A DNA stretch of 64,000 nt, taken from positions 5,668,853-5,732,852 of the forward strand of contig JAQFVV010000021.1 of the NCBI GenBank assembly GCA_028023455.1, given 5' to 3'. A program made the position numbers and the translations under genes. Position 1 is the first letter of the stretch, and each line of letters opens with the position of its first letter. Shown here piece by piece: positions 25,250 through 36,580 of the stretch. Below the pieces are notes generated by a model, which was not told the DNA's origin, did no database searches, and was given only the letters and a program-made list of their open reading frames with translations. The DNA comes from Epiperipatus broadwayi. Its lineage: Eukaryota > Onychophora > Udeonychophora > Euonychophora > Peripatidae.

Positions 25250-28200
25250 TAAAATTGAATCTATAAATATGAAAGGTGGTGTGAGACCAGAAAAGTGGCT
25301 GGAATTAAAGCAATTAAAAATGAAGAGCTTGAGGTAAAAACACATCTAAGAGAAGATAATATACCCTGGAAGACTTGATATAGCAGGGTATAAATAGAAA
25401 AGAAAAAGGGGTGGTGGTATAGGAGTTATGTAAAAAAAATAGTTAAATAACATTTGTGGTTTGAATGGATGGTAGCTATAGTTTATATAGCCACTGGAGA
25501 TAGTCAAACTATAATGGAGTGGAACAGTAGTATATGGGAATGTCTAGTTAAGAATATACACAGTTTTAAAGAAAAGGGGAAGAGAATAATGGTTATAGGA
25601 GATATGAATGGGCATATTGAAGAAATTGATGATGTAGATAACAAGAATGGGCAGCTTTTGAAGAATTTTTGTCAGAGAGTGAATTTGAGCATTGGAAATT
25701 TGTCAAATATTTATGAGGGACAATACACATGGTATAGAAATAATATATTTCACATAGTAGATTATGTATTAGTAGATAAAGAGGGAATAAAGTATGGAAA
25801 ATTAAAGTGTTTGATAATGAAGAGAGAGTATGTAATAGTGATGATAATTTCTTTATAATAGCAATGGTTAGTAATGTGATGGAAAATAGTAGTAAAACTA
25901 GAAAGGATAGTGAAAGAAGTGAATTTACCTTGTAAAACATATTGTACCAATAAAGTTGAATCTTATTTAAAAAAAAGAAAAGATGTGAATGGGGAAATGA
26001 ATGATAAGTTAGAAGAATATAAAATAAAAGTACAAGAAATCTTAGAAGTGTTTCTTGGGAATGAATATAAGGATTGGTATGGTGAGGTAGAAAAAGTGGC
26101 AAATAGGTTTTTAGATGAGAAAAAAGTGAGAATTAGTAAAAATGTTAAAGAAAAGAAAAAAGCATGCAGAGAATATGCATGTGTTATTAAAAACAAATAA
26201 AGTGAAAAAGATGTTAATATTAAATGGAAAAAATATTTAAAAAAAAGAAGTTGGCTAAAATAATTATAAAGAGAGAGAGAATGAAATTAAATAGTAAATT
26301 GTTGGAGGATATTAATAAAAGTGGAAGAGATGGGAATAAAAAATTTTGGAAATATATTAAAAGAAGGAATGTGGAGGAGAGAGAAATAATATTACTAGGT
26401 GAAGAGTAGCTTCAGAGAAGAATTAGAGATAATCTTAAATAAGTATATAATGCATCTAGAAAAGATGTTTGGATGTGAAAGACAGAGTGATAACAAATGA
26501 AAGCATACAGTAATGGAAATATTAGATTTGCAGAAAACGAATTGAATGAGATAGGGAAGTAATTGAAAAGTAGAAAGGCAAGAGGTTTAAATGGATGGGC
26601 AGCAGAGATGGTGATGAATTCAGGAAATAAGGCAAAATTAAATCTATTATCATGTTTTGATAAGATGCACAGAAGAAAGAATTTCCAGATAGCTGAAATA
26701 ATACAAGAGTAAGGCTATTATTTAAAGTAAAAGGTAAGGATTGTAGAAAGTTAAACAATTATAGACCAATAGATGTAACATCAGTGTTATATAAAGTTTT
26801 TACATATATTGTGGCTGGAAGGGTCGCAAAGTGTATGGAAGAAAATAATATAGTTGGAGAAATGCAAGGAGGTTTTCAATTAGATAGGCATATAAAAGAC
26901 ATTTTATTTATAGTCATACAACTTATAGAGAATTCAGGTAGACAGTTATATATGGTTTTTATATATAGAGAGAAGGCATATGATAGAGTAAATAGAAATA
27001 TATTATTGGTGAGTTTAGTAAATTTGGCAATGAGTGGAGCTTTAGTGGATCTTATTAAGAGATAGTATGAAAATAATTACTATATGTATTAATTATGAAA
27101 TATGATTGAACTAAGGCAAGGATGCCCCATGTCATTTGTTTTGTTTTTGTTATATTTGAGAGAAATAGAGACCAATAGAAAGACTAGGAAGAGGGTAGAG
27201 ATACCATTAATAAGTGGCAAGGGAGTATATACATTATCAGGTTTTTTATTTGCTGATGATATCTTTTTGTACACAGAAAGTAGAAAAGATATGGAAGTTT
27301 TGTACACAGAAAGTAGAAAAGATATGGAAGTTATGCTGAAGACATGGGCAAGGGCGGGTAAAAAGACGGGGATTAAATTTAGAGAAGAAAAATCAAAAAT
27401 AATGATAGTAAATGCTGGGGAAAGAGAAGAGAAAGAAATTTTATTGGGGGATATAAAATTTAAATAAAGTGAATAGGTATAACTATTTGGGAATCATCTC
27501 AGAGACATTTCTTGGAGGAATAGAAGAAAAAATTGATAAATGAAGCAAAAAAAAAAAAGGGACTCGTAAAGAAATTAATAGTGTTTTCATATAATGAATA
27601 TGATGTAGCTAGAATTGTATGGAAGGGAAAGGCAGTAGCAGGGTTAACTTATGGTAATAATGCATTATGTGTCAGTAGAGGGGTATTAAATTACTAGGAA
27701 AAAGTATGAAGAGAAGTAGGAAGACATGCATTAGATGCAGATGTGATGATGGCAAAGGAGGCAATTCAAGGAGAAATGGGGTGGTCAAATTTTTGTATGA
27801 GAAATGCAAAATGAAAATGTTCACTAGATTGCAATTTATCTATAAGAAGAGAATAGCCAAAATAGTTTTTAATTGGGTTATGAGTAAAAGATAGGCAACA
27901 AGATGGGTGAGAAAAGTAGTATGGTATGCAGAAGATTTGGAATAAAGACTTTATGTCAGTATACTTATACAAAAGATGAGATGATTATGTTAGGAAAATT
28001 GTTGAGTGTTATAGTAGCAAGGAATGGGATAGAAGAATAGATGCATTAATAATAAAAGAGAGTTGGAAAGATTGAGAACTAGTATCGATAGTAAAAAAAG
28101 TTTAAATATGTATAAAAGTAAACAGAATATTGGATGTGAATTAATTTATGATAATAGCAAGAAGAGTAGTTTACTGTTTAAGACTCAAACAGGATCTTTA

Positions 28201-28490
28201 GCAATAAGGGGATATGCATATAAATGAAAAAACGTGATTTAGTCTGCAAGTTTTGTAAGAAAGACATAGAAAGTACTAGGCATCTGTTAATTGAATATAA
28301 ATGCCTACAAGCAGAAAGAGTACAAATAATGAAGTTGCAGAAAGTGGGTTCTTGATATTTTATGCTGGATTTGGGAAAACATAAGAGGGATTTAGATATA
28401 AAGGCTATAGAATTGACAAAGATTATGTTGTGGAAATGGGATGGAGCAAGCTGGAAAAGAATATGGGAAAAACAGCAGAATGGAAAGGGA
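25250..28490 (+). pseudogene. LINE ORF2 remnant: AP-endonuclease, reverse transcriptase, CCHC
   Basis: The endonuclease part (about 25250-25860) shows INMKGG at its start, GDMNGH for the metal-binding block, and TWYRNN..HIVDYVLVD. The reverse transcriptase part (26700-27470) shows NYRPIDVTSVLYKVF, MQGGFQLDR, AYDRVNR, LRQGCPMSFVLF and the catalytic FADDIFLY. A relic of the domain beyond the RT reads EAIQGEMGWSNFCMRNAK near 27750, then CKFCKKDIESTRHLL at about 28240, a Cys-Cys-His-Cys knuckle. A 33-bp in-frame tandem duplication sits just after FADD (27265-27331). Many stops make this a dead copy. Codons are strongly A-biased, so it has been drifting toward local composition. Confidence 0.8.
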
Positions 28491-28604
28491 GAGTAAAGTG
28501 GCTAACAGATTTCTCTAGGTGTAGTGGCTGACAGATTCTGGACTCCGGTAAAGGAGAAGCCACAGTACATCACATCACTACTGTTATTAACAGCCTGTGT
28601 AAAC

Positions 28605-29090
28605 ATATGAAACAGTGATCATGTGATGTTCGTATGGTTTCACAAAGAAAACAATTAAAAAATTCATATTTGAGAATATTTTATTCAACAAAAAAAATGG
28701 CTGTTGCTATACAGGGATTCATAAATTATTTCAATGTTTTTTTTTTTGTTCTATTTGTTTATTTATATAGATATATTTTGTTGGTTACCATATAATTTAA
28801 GTCTAGTAGTTTAATATAGCGTAGTTTGCAGCCTTGTTGTATATATGTAAATTAAAAATTTTCAGTTGAAGGGCAATCATCAATGCTAGTTTGCCATTGC
28901 TTGTCAATTACTTAACATACTTTATATATCATCTTAATTTTAAAATTGCCTTATAAAACTTTAAATCAGTTTATTTTTTTAGTAATTTGTCTCTAAAGAA
29001 ATACATTATTTTTATTTTGTTGGATTGTGTTAATGTTATCATTTCACATACTCATGGGATTACACAAATTATTAGTACTAGTTTTAACAT
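28605..29090. other. AT-rich non-coding stretch
   Basis: No feature supported. Confidence 0.5.
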
Positions 29091-29094
29091 GATG

Positions 29095-29152
29095 GCTTGT
29101 ACTGAGTGGCAATACATATAGAGAGTTTTGCCTGTTTTAATAACAGTTCTTA
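29095..29152 (+). repeat. Family 1 hammerhead repeat, short fragment
   Basis: ACTGAGTGGCAATAC, AGAGAGTTTTGCCTG and TTTTAATAACAGTT match the right part of the unit at 42.6-43.1 kb. The ribozyme portion is absent. Confidence 0.7.
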
Positions 29153-29805
29153 TAATTATCATCTGAAAACAAGTCTCTTCCATCATGAGTCACGTATGTT
29201 AATTTAATATTTTTTAATGAACAAATAGGTAGTCAAAACATTTTAATAAATGGAATTTAATTTTTAAAATCTAGTTAAAATTTGCTATTATGTTGTTTCC
29301 AAGGCAACAAACAATTAAAACTGGTTGTGATGGCTGAGATAACAGTTCATTGTCTAAGATACTCTTTAACCAAAATTAAAATTGCTTTTTGATTAGTAGT
29401 CAAGCTCTTAACAGTGGGACAATGATCATATATAGGGATGAGAATTAAATTAGCATACACAATATGTTATGGAAGATTCTTTATTTTAGATTAGAATTAT
29501 GAAAAGTTTGTGGTATTTTAAATTCAGTATCTGCACATGCTCATTGCCTCACTATAAACTCATTTAAGAACTTGAGTACTAACGAAAAGCAATTCAACTT
29601 TTAGTTAAAAAGTAGCTTACCCAATATGTTTAATATCTTGGTTGGCACAACTAGTTTGATTGTTGCCTTGGGAACATCATGACTGCAAATTTGAACTAGA
29701 TTTTAAAAACAGAATTTCCATTGATTAAAGTGTTTTACCATCTATTTTTCATTAAAAAATAAATTAATATGTAATATTGATTTTTCCCTTCTTTGGTATT
29801 TGTAA

Positions 29806-29996
29806 TTCAAATTTGCATATGTTTGTTCATCTGTGTAATGAAGTGGTCTTTTCTTCTTGATAACTTAAGGCTGAGTGCACTTTCAGTGAAGTTCACCATT
29901 ATGGTGAATTTCACCAAAAATGTACTCAGCTTTAGGTTATAAAGAAGAAAGAAACTACATCATTATGCAGATGAACAAACGCATGTAAATTTAAAT
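29806..29996. mobile_element. Foldback (MITE-like) inverted repeat
   Basis: Two arms of about 90 bp are imperfect reverse complements with almost no spacer. Landmarks are CATATGTTTGTTCATCTG on the left with CAGATGAACAAACGCATG on the right, and a centre at about 29903 where TTCACCATTATGGTGAA forms the tip. No coding capacity. Likely a non-autonomous DNA element; the transposase family is unknown. Confidence 0.7.
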
Positions 29997-29999
29997 TAG

Positions 30000-31640
30000 T
30001 ATGTTCATATATTGAGACAATCTGCTGTAAGTTGATGATGATGAGCAAATTTAATAATTAGATTATGAATAATAATAATAATATGCATAAAATTGCATTG
30101 CAATGATTTTTTTTTATAAATTTATGCAGTTTTGGATTTTAAAACAATGTATGCTACTTTATTTGTAATTATAATAAATATACGATTAAACAGAGACAAA
30201 TAATTGTTATCTAACTTGTTTTCTTGTATGTATAAGTTAAGTCATTTAATGGAATATTAGTTGAAAGCAGAAGAGCAATACCAATAACAACTTTCAGCTA
30301 TTACGATCTCTTTCCTTTTTGAAGCAGAACTGATTTTGGAATGACAGAAACAAAGAAAGCTTTCTCAGATAACAATTAATACCCATATCTAGCTACTATA
30401 TAAAAGTTTTAAAACTCACACAATTTAATTGTACATTTGTAGTATTGCTATACAATATAATTTTTTTTTTTTTTTAAAATAATGATTGCTTTTACATTTC
30501 AAGCATATAATTACAGACATTGAAAAAAATATGCAAATGATTCTAATATGTATTTTGACTAAATCAATTTATTCAGCCAAACCATAAGTTCTCAAACATA
30601 AAATGTCATTATTGTTTTCCGGTATTTATTTAATGTATACTGAAGCCTTAATGAACACTGTATCAATATATACTACTTCAATTATGTTTCCCCGTCACCC
30701 AAATATAAATAAAATAAAAACATTAAAATTGGCAAATTTAATAAATTTTACAATATGGTAGCAGTCATTTTCCCTTCTTAGAGTACCATAAATGATCACA
30801 TTCCACCATAATTTATTCTAAGCTCCCCTTGCTTTCATTGATAAGCTATGATTATAATAGAGTATGTATTGTTTCTTGAACTGCAAGTACAGTATTCAAC
30901 ATGCCCACATGTATATATAATGTATATACTTTTTACGTAAATATTATGCATATATAAATTAAGATTATAATATAAGCAAAATTAAAAAAATATTAATATA
31001 ATTATTAATAATAAATTCAGGGTGCATATTTACATATATATTTATTGTGTGTGTGTGTGTCTATTCATTCACCTAAACTTACTGCTTTGTATCTTTATTT
31101 TTTAAAATAAAATGAATAATGAAATATCATATTTTTATTATAATTATCCTTATTCTTTAATAATCCCCCACTCCCATGGAAACATGGCAATGGCAGCAGA
31201 CAATGGCCTTTCTAAATATTTGAACTTTTAAAGTTTATATCATTTGTTCTTATTTGCCATTAATCAATTCAGATTCTCAGTTAAACTCTTCAAACTTTAA
31301 ACTTTTTGATATAGTATAAAAATATTTTACAATTTTTATTAAATTTGTAAAGCTTTCAGCCTTATGTGTATAAAAAAATTGTTAGACAAATACTGTTTAT
31401 ATCAAAGGAAAGAATAAAACATGTTCTTTCAATTCAACTTGAAGAAATTAATAAACTATGACAATCCATTATTAAAAAATGTGATCATATACAGCTCTCT
31501 AAGATGGAAAAATAGTAAAGTGTATATGGGGACTAAAGATAATCTCTAATTTAATAAGTGATTAGTAATATTCATAAATCTATTTACATGAAATAGTTAG
31601 TGTCAAAGTTGTGAATACAGAAAGTTTGATACTTATAAAT
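30000..31640. other. AT-rich non-coding stretch
   Basis: No gene recognised. A T-run near 30462-30476 and a GT run near 31048-31060 are the only simple repeats worth naming. Confidence 0.5.
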
Positions 31641-31669
31641 CAAAGTATATAGTAATTTTTTTTCTCTTA

Positions 31670-31850
31670 TTGTTGTGCCACCTAGTGTAAGATTTATCAA
31701 ACTATGGTTGGCAGATAGTAGTGCTTAATAAATCCCCACCCAGTCTGTCTTATCCAATATCCCTGTATTAGATTCCAGATTATGGCTTTCATTAGTAAGG
31801 AGTTTTTGAATCTGGATACATCTGAATTTTTTGAATCTAATATATCTTCT
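31670..31850 (-). repeat. Family 1 hammerhead repeat, strongly decayed copy
   Basis: GTGCCACCTAGTG, CTTATCCAATATCCCTGTATTAG and a GGCTTTCATTAGTAAGGAG segment line up with the 458-bp unit. The core boxes are lost. The 104-codon frame 31782-32096 overlaps it and is not a credible gene. Confidence 0.55.
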
Positions 31851-32097
31851 ATCAGCTATCTTTTTCTTTTTTGTTTTACTATCAAACTACCAGATGAAAT
31901 TGAAAAACATGATAAAGTTTTCAATCTAAGCCAATTTATTAAGCACTACCATCGACATCTATTAATTAGTAAAGCGTACACTAGACAGTATAATGAAAGA
32001 AAAGGAATTTGCTACCGAACAGTATTATGCAAACTGGGATCATGGTATGCATTATTAGTTTTATTGCTATCTGAGGAAGTCATGTGTAAAGGATAGT

Positions 32098-32160
32098 GGC
32101 CTGGACTAAATGATGGGTGCCGGTTCAGCATGAAATTTACATCTAGGGGATCATTTGTTT
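32098..32160 (+). repeat. Family 2 hammerhead repeat, decayed copy
   Basis: GTGGCCTGGAC, then TCAGCATGAAATTTACATCTAGGGGATCAT match the ribozyme segment at 32.9 kb, but CTGATGA is altered (the aligned bases read AATGATG) and stem II is broken. Expected to be inactive. Confidence 0.65.
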
Positions 32161-32267
32161 TTTTTTTTCAAATGCTTTTGATCATATGTTTTAGGAATGT
32201 ATAATGAAATGAAAAATTTATATCTAAATATATATATAAGTTGAAATCTTATATATAAGTACGTTGA

Positions 32268-32455
32268 AATCTTAAACTAAATTCCAAGAGATTGTAAAAT
32301 ACTTAGAAAGAGACCACATATGAGATGGATAGCTGAAATGAGGAAGTGTGCTGACATGATAAGAGAGGCTAGAGATCAGAGAAGATGGATTGAACTTGGA
32401 GGAACCTTTATCCTACAGTGGATTGTTAATGGTTGAAAATGATGATAATATATAT
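32268..32455 (+). mobile_element. RTE LINE, 3' stub
   Basis: Begins with TTGAAATCTTAAACTAAATTCC and ends in GATGATAATA. It matches the last about 180 bases of the RTE copies, including the arginine-rich tail (R.DQRRWIELGGTFILQW in translation). The conserved Trp codon after DNRWT..IL reads TAA here. Confidence 0.85.
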
Positions 32456-32566
32456 GAACATATTAATAATTTTTATTAGTTATTCATTAGACTAGAGATT
32501 ATCCAATAATGAGTAATAGTTTTAATCATAAATTTATTTAAATGCACATTGATCATGTAAGTAATA

Positions 32567-32715
32567 TTTACTAAGGCTTTAACCTCAAGAATATGCGTGT
32601 AAAAATGTAATATTAGGGACCTCTACGGTTCTTATCCAGCTTGTGGTTAAGACCTGTAGAGGTCCCTAATATCACATTTTTACACACATATTCTTGAGGT
32701 TAAAGTCTGAGTAAT
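32567..32715. repeat. Foldback inverted repeat, about 60-bp arms
   Basis: Left arm 32567-32627 and right arm 32655-32715 are near-perfect reverse complements (TTAACCTCAAGAATATG with CATATTCTTGAGGTTAA; TATTAGGGACCTCTAC with GTAGAGGTCCCTAATA). The spacer is about 27 bp. Fragments with AGAGGTCCCTA occur near 4350. It abuts the next inverted element. Confidence 0.8.
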
Positions 32716-32721
32716 AGTTTT

Positions 32722-33071
32722 GTAATTTTCACTACATCACTCTCACACAAGGTAGAGACTAATTTCTATCTATTTTTAGCACCTTTTGAAGGGATACAAT
32801 CATAAACATAAGACCAAAGACATGTGAAAAAGATCTGTGATCCCAAGAAAAACTGTAATAATTTGCTGTCTGTATACAATGATAAAGATATGTGTAAGAG
32901 ATTATGGTCTTGGCCAACTGATGAATGCTGTTTCAGCATGAAATGTACATCTTGGGGATCATAGATTTTTTCACATCATTGGCCATATGTTTATGATTAC
33001 ATCCCCCCAGGTGTTAAAAGTGGATAGAAAGCAGTTCCTACCTTGCTGGAGAGTGGTGTAGTAAAAATTAC
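32722..33071 (+). mobile_element. Inverted family 2 repeat carrying a hammerhead ribozyme
   Basis: Arms 32722-32848 and 32950-33071 are diverged reverse complements; landmarks include AATCATAAACATA with TATGTTTATGATT, and ACTACATCACTCTC with GAGAGTGGTGTAGT. The single-copy centre (32849-32949) carries most of the ribozyme, and the cleavage site falls at the edge of the right arm. The layout, a partial unit inverted against a second unit with the ribozyme between them, repeats that of family 1 at 42.2-43.1 kb. No ORF. Confidence 0.7.
32902..32964 (+). ncRNA. Type I hammerhead ribozyme, family 2
   Basis: All parts fit. Outer stem I is TTATGGTC (32902-32909) with GATCATAG (32957-32964), 8 bp including two G.U. 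An internal loop of 4 and 1 nt follows, then inner stem I CCAA with TTGG. The CTGATGA box is at 32918-32924. Stem II is a perfect 6-bp ATGCTG/CAGCAT with a TTT loop, and GAA follows. Stem III is ATG(TA)CAT, and the cleavage-site C is 32951. The A-U pair at 10.1/11.1 is intact, so this is the most canonical of the ribozyme motifs in the window. Predicted scission is after 32951. Confidence 0.8.
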
Positions 33072-33435
33072 AGAAATATTATTCATTATTGTGTATATAT
33101 ATATTAGGCAATTTTAAATATATCTTATGAACTTCACAGCCACACACATCTGAACTTCAATCATTTCTGATTTTATTTCTAAAAATGCAATATACGAGAA
33201 AGGATGATTTGCCTTTTTGTGCTAATGGATGATTGTAATATGTAGAATTGAAATAAAACATGCAGTGATAAAACTAAAAAAAACCCCAAAAACTTGAAAA
33301 TGTACATATAATTATTTAATTATGTATAATAATTTTGGGGTCTAGGGCTTTATCAATAGTTTGTCCACTGCCTAAGATTTAAAATTAAATGCAGATATAT
33401 TGTTCAAAGATAGCCTAATTTGATATCTCTATTTA

Positions 33436-33553
33436 TAAATATAGGGGATTTGAACTCAGACTTTCAAGCCCCTTCACTATCCACACTATCATACTACTGA
33501 TACACATGACCACACACATGCAGAAAAATCTGAGTTCAAATCCCCTATATTTA
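33436..33553 (-). repeat. Inverted repeat with tRNA-like B box (SINE-like)
   Basis: A perfect 25-bp inverted repeat (33436-33460 with 33529-33553) ends in GAGTTCAAATCCCC, close to a polymerase III B box. Between the arms, the minus strand reads GTGTGGTCATGTGTATCAG and ATAGTGTGGATAGTG, which could be a degenerate A-box region. A relative lies at 45.04 kb. Probably a tRNA-derived SINE duplicated in inverted orientation. Confidence 0.5.
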
Positions 33554-33559
33554 CAATTA

Positions 33560-34905
33560 TGCTCCAGATATAAGAGCATCTGGTATTTCATATCTCTATT
33601 TATGTAAATGAGCTGCTTTACAATTTTTTATTTTTAAGTAGATATTTATCATTAATCATATTGCATAATATGAAAACATTTTTTTAACAACTCAAAGTAA
33701 GCAGGATAATATATCATAAGTTATATTCACAAAGTATAAGACTCATGAATTACATGACTCATACATCACCTTTTACATTTTTTTTTTCATTTTATGAAGA
33801 CTGGGGATTGTTTATATAAGTCCAGGATTATGAATTTACATAAGCAAAGAGTTACCTACCGTCTATTTTTTTAATGGATCATTATGCTCAAGACAGTATC
33901 GGTGCATCATAGATGATTCATTAAATCTGTATTTGAGGGCCATATTATGAAGAAAGTGATAAATAAAAGCAAATAACAATATTTACTCATTTGTTTTAAA
34001 TGATTTGTAATTATTTTAAAGGTTATATTATTAAATTAAACCCATTAAAGATTCTAAATTAGGTAGGATATGTTAGATTTTGATAGTTTGTCACAGCATT
34101 GAATTTTGATAGCATGTTTTATTGAGGAATTCATACAATTTGTCATGCTCGTTTAATATTTTTGATGAATCATTTAAATGAAAATAATCAAATGATTGAT
34201 TGTTCAAGTGTTTTTAAGAAGTTGGAGCAATGAAAGTAAAAGAGCTTGAGTCACAATTAGTTGAATTTGAGCTCCAGAGACCATCAGTTTACTATTTCAT
34301 TAATGTCCTGCATTAGCTTTACATTTTCTCTGAGTAGATTTTGATCTATTAGAGGTTACGATGATGCTGCAATCACTATCTTATATGTTGTTTTAAGCCT
34401 ATCTATAATCTTATATTGGGGTTTGTGATAGTCTGCAACTTTCCTTTTTCCATTGTTGCAATTTTAATGTATTAATTAAAAAAAAATCTGAAGATGTTAG
34501 ATTATATAGACGTTTTTGTGTGATTGACAGTACACTATTAACATGACTGCTATGATGGAGGTTGCTTAGAAGTCAATAGAAATGACAATTTCTGATTGGC
34601 TTTGTATTTTAGCATAAACATAATTTAGGAGGTTTGTAAAGAAAAAATGTAATTTTTGGTAATTTGTTAACAAATTAATGTTAATATTTTTGTAAAAGAT
34701 TTACTTTTAAATTTAAAACTATATCATTAATAGGGGTGTGTTTTTTAAAACACTTTATTTTAAAAAAAGAAAACTCTTAGAAAGCTTGTTATGGCAATTG
34801 GAAGCAGTTTACACTGGATAAAAAGAAAATGCTTTTGTCAAGACAGTAAATAGAATAATCTTTAAAATTTTAATAACAGTAAATAATTTATTAAATTTTA
34901 GATTT
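33560..34905. other. AT-rich non-coding stretch
   Basis: No gene or clear repeat recognised. Confidence 0.5.
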
Positions 34906-34911
34906 TTTTTT

Positions 34912-35388
34912 AAGCCTGTATTTCAGGTATTACATAGTAGAGATATCTGCCCATCCCTCATATATGTATTAAATGGATTATGTCCTATAGATGAGGGGGT
35001 CAGGTTGACTTTAGGTCAACATGGGTGTGACAAGAACCTTGGCCTCAGGCTGGCTTTTGAGCATTCTATCAGATTTTCATTTGGATAGATGGTCGAAGAG
35101 TTGGAGTGTGGAATGGATTGAAGTCTGACCATTAAAGTATGAAGATTGGTTATCTTAATATATATCTGAGCACTTATTGCATATATGTGTAGAGATGATA
35201 ATCTGGATTAACTGATGATTTCTGATTTAACATAAAATACATATATTGGCAATTATTTATCTGTTCAATATATGTGTTCAAGGGTATCAGTATTATGAGA
35301 TAGGTGGGTCATGTGAAAGTCTGTGCTCATATACCCTATATATTACATATATTGATACAGGTATATAATAAGCCTGTATTTCAGTTTA
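34912..35388. repeat. Dispersed repeat bounded by direct AAGCCTGTATTTCAG
   Basis: The 15-mer AAGCCTGTATTTCAG is present at 34912 and 35371. The right part (GGTGGGTCATGTGAAAGTCTGTGCTCATATACCC) is shared with both arms of the inverted repeat at 60.6 kb, which also carries the reverse complement of the 15-mer. A strongly degenerate family 2 ribozyme-like segment (AACTGATGATTTCTG) lies at about 35203-35245. Confidence 0.6.
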
Positions 35389-35785
35389 TTTTTTTGCTGA
35401 TAACTAATCCTAAATATATCCTTTTTTTAGTAACACTAATATTCAAATATATAATATTTTGCTTTAATTTTTTGAATAGGTAAATTACATCCGAATATGT
35501 CATGTTCCATTATTGTAGGTAAGAAATTCATTTAGATATTTATTTTCATATTTTAAAAAAAATACTTAATTTTAAAACTGCTATCAATTGAAAGCTTACA
35601 TTTGTAACCTATAATATATATAAAAAAGATTTGATTGTAAAAATAAAATGTTCAAATATGGAGGAATATTTAATGAAAGATTCTCTAGGTCCTATTCAAA
35701 ATAAACAGGAGGAGTTTTTAATCTCAAACAGTTAAAACCATGTAGAGAAATTTAAATAATCAAATTATTTATTGAGTTCTTAATG
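35389..35785. other. AT-rich non-coding stretch
   Basis: No feature supported. Confidence 0.5.
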
Positions 35786-35789
35786 GTGA

Positions 35790-36240
35790 ATACAGCAATT
35801 GTCAGAACTGGGCAATTCGTGAACCTTGATCTCTAGAAACTGTTACTCTACCAATGCATGAAACCATAAAGAGCAAAAATAATCAAGTAATTTATAGCTC
35901 AGGAGTCCATAATAAATTCAGAGTATGAAAGAACAGTATGCTATGATTCCATGGATCTTGAGTTTTAGAGCCCATATTTCTACCATTGCACTAAATAAGC
36001 AAAGCATTCATACTTAATGCTGTGATAGGTTAACAATCTCTAAAGCTCAAGTTCTGTGAATTTATGATTGTTTGCCATTTTTAGTGTTCAACTTCTTATG
36101 AGGTCCTTAGCAATAAACACATTTGATTACTCATGTTCTGCATGAATATTGTCCTGCAGCAATAAATTGACAAATTTTAGAGCTCAAGATTCATGGTTGT
36201 ATCTCTTTCATTTCTGAAGTTTGATCTTGCGAACGCCAAG
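35790..36240 (-). repeat. Cluster of diverged tRNA-derived SINE-like units
   Basis: On the minus strand, segments such as TTGGTAGAGTAACAGTTTCTAG followed by AAGGTTCACGAATTG (35805-35865), and AATGGTAGAAATATGGGCTC followed by CAAGATCCATGGAATC (35940-35990), have the spacing of polymerase III A and B boxes. Further GAACTTGAGCTTTAGAG-like pieces follow to 36240. Related single units appear at 58.98-59.04 and perhaps 62.58 kb. Confidence 0.4.
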
Positions 36241-36580
36241 CAATAATCTATTTGAATAATTTTTTAAATATTCATTATTTATCTCATTTAGTTATTATTA
36301 TGTTTCCATTATACATTACTTCAGATCATACAATTTCTTTTTCTTTTTACAAAATATGGCTGATCATATTATAAGATAGCCACAGTCAAAGACTTGTAGC
36401 ATTAACACACAATTTAACAAATATTTTGTTTCTTTGCTTTTTCAAACAGAGAGTTTATACCAAAGCATTATTTCTGATGATTTTTTTTTGCTATGTACAT
36501 ATATATGTTATATATATAATATTTTTATGAAAAATTGCTTTTATTTAATTTGATGACTAACACAATGATAATTCAGAAAA

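Larger units (their letters stand above)
23990..28600 (+). mobile_element. CR1/L2-type non-LTR retrotransposon, two ORFs, decayed
   Basis: The order PHD finger, SGNH esterase, endonuclease, reverse transcriptase, C-terminal CCHC is visible across about 4.5 kb, all on the plus strand with many frameshifts and stops. This architecture is typical of CR1/L2-group LINEs, whose ORF1 often carries a PHD-like finger and an esterase. The 3' end is uncertain. After the ORF2 remnant comes a GC-richer segment (about 28500-28580) ending in ACAGTACATCACATCAC, a phrase repeated at 62.52 kb, which may be a shared 3' terminus. No target duplication was found. Confidence 0.8.

Noticed and set aside
25593-26102. 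169-codon minus-strand ORF in the CR1-type LINE
   Set aside because: Antisense of ORF2; serine/leucine-rich because the sense strand is A/G-rich.
35203-35245. Family 2 hammerhead
   Set aside because: CTGATGA is present but stem II and GAAA are not paired correctly; at best a relic.
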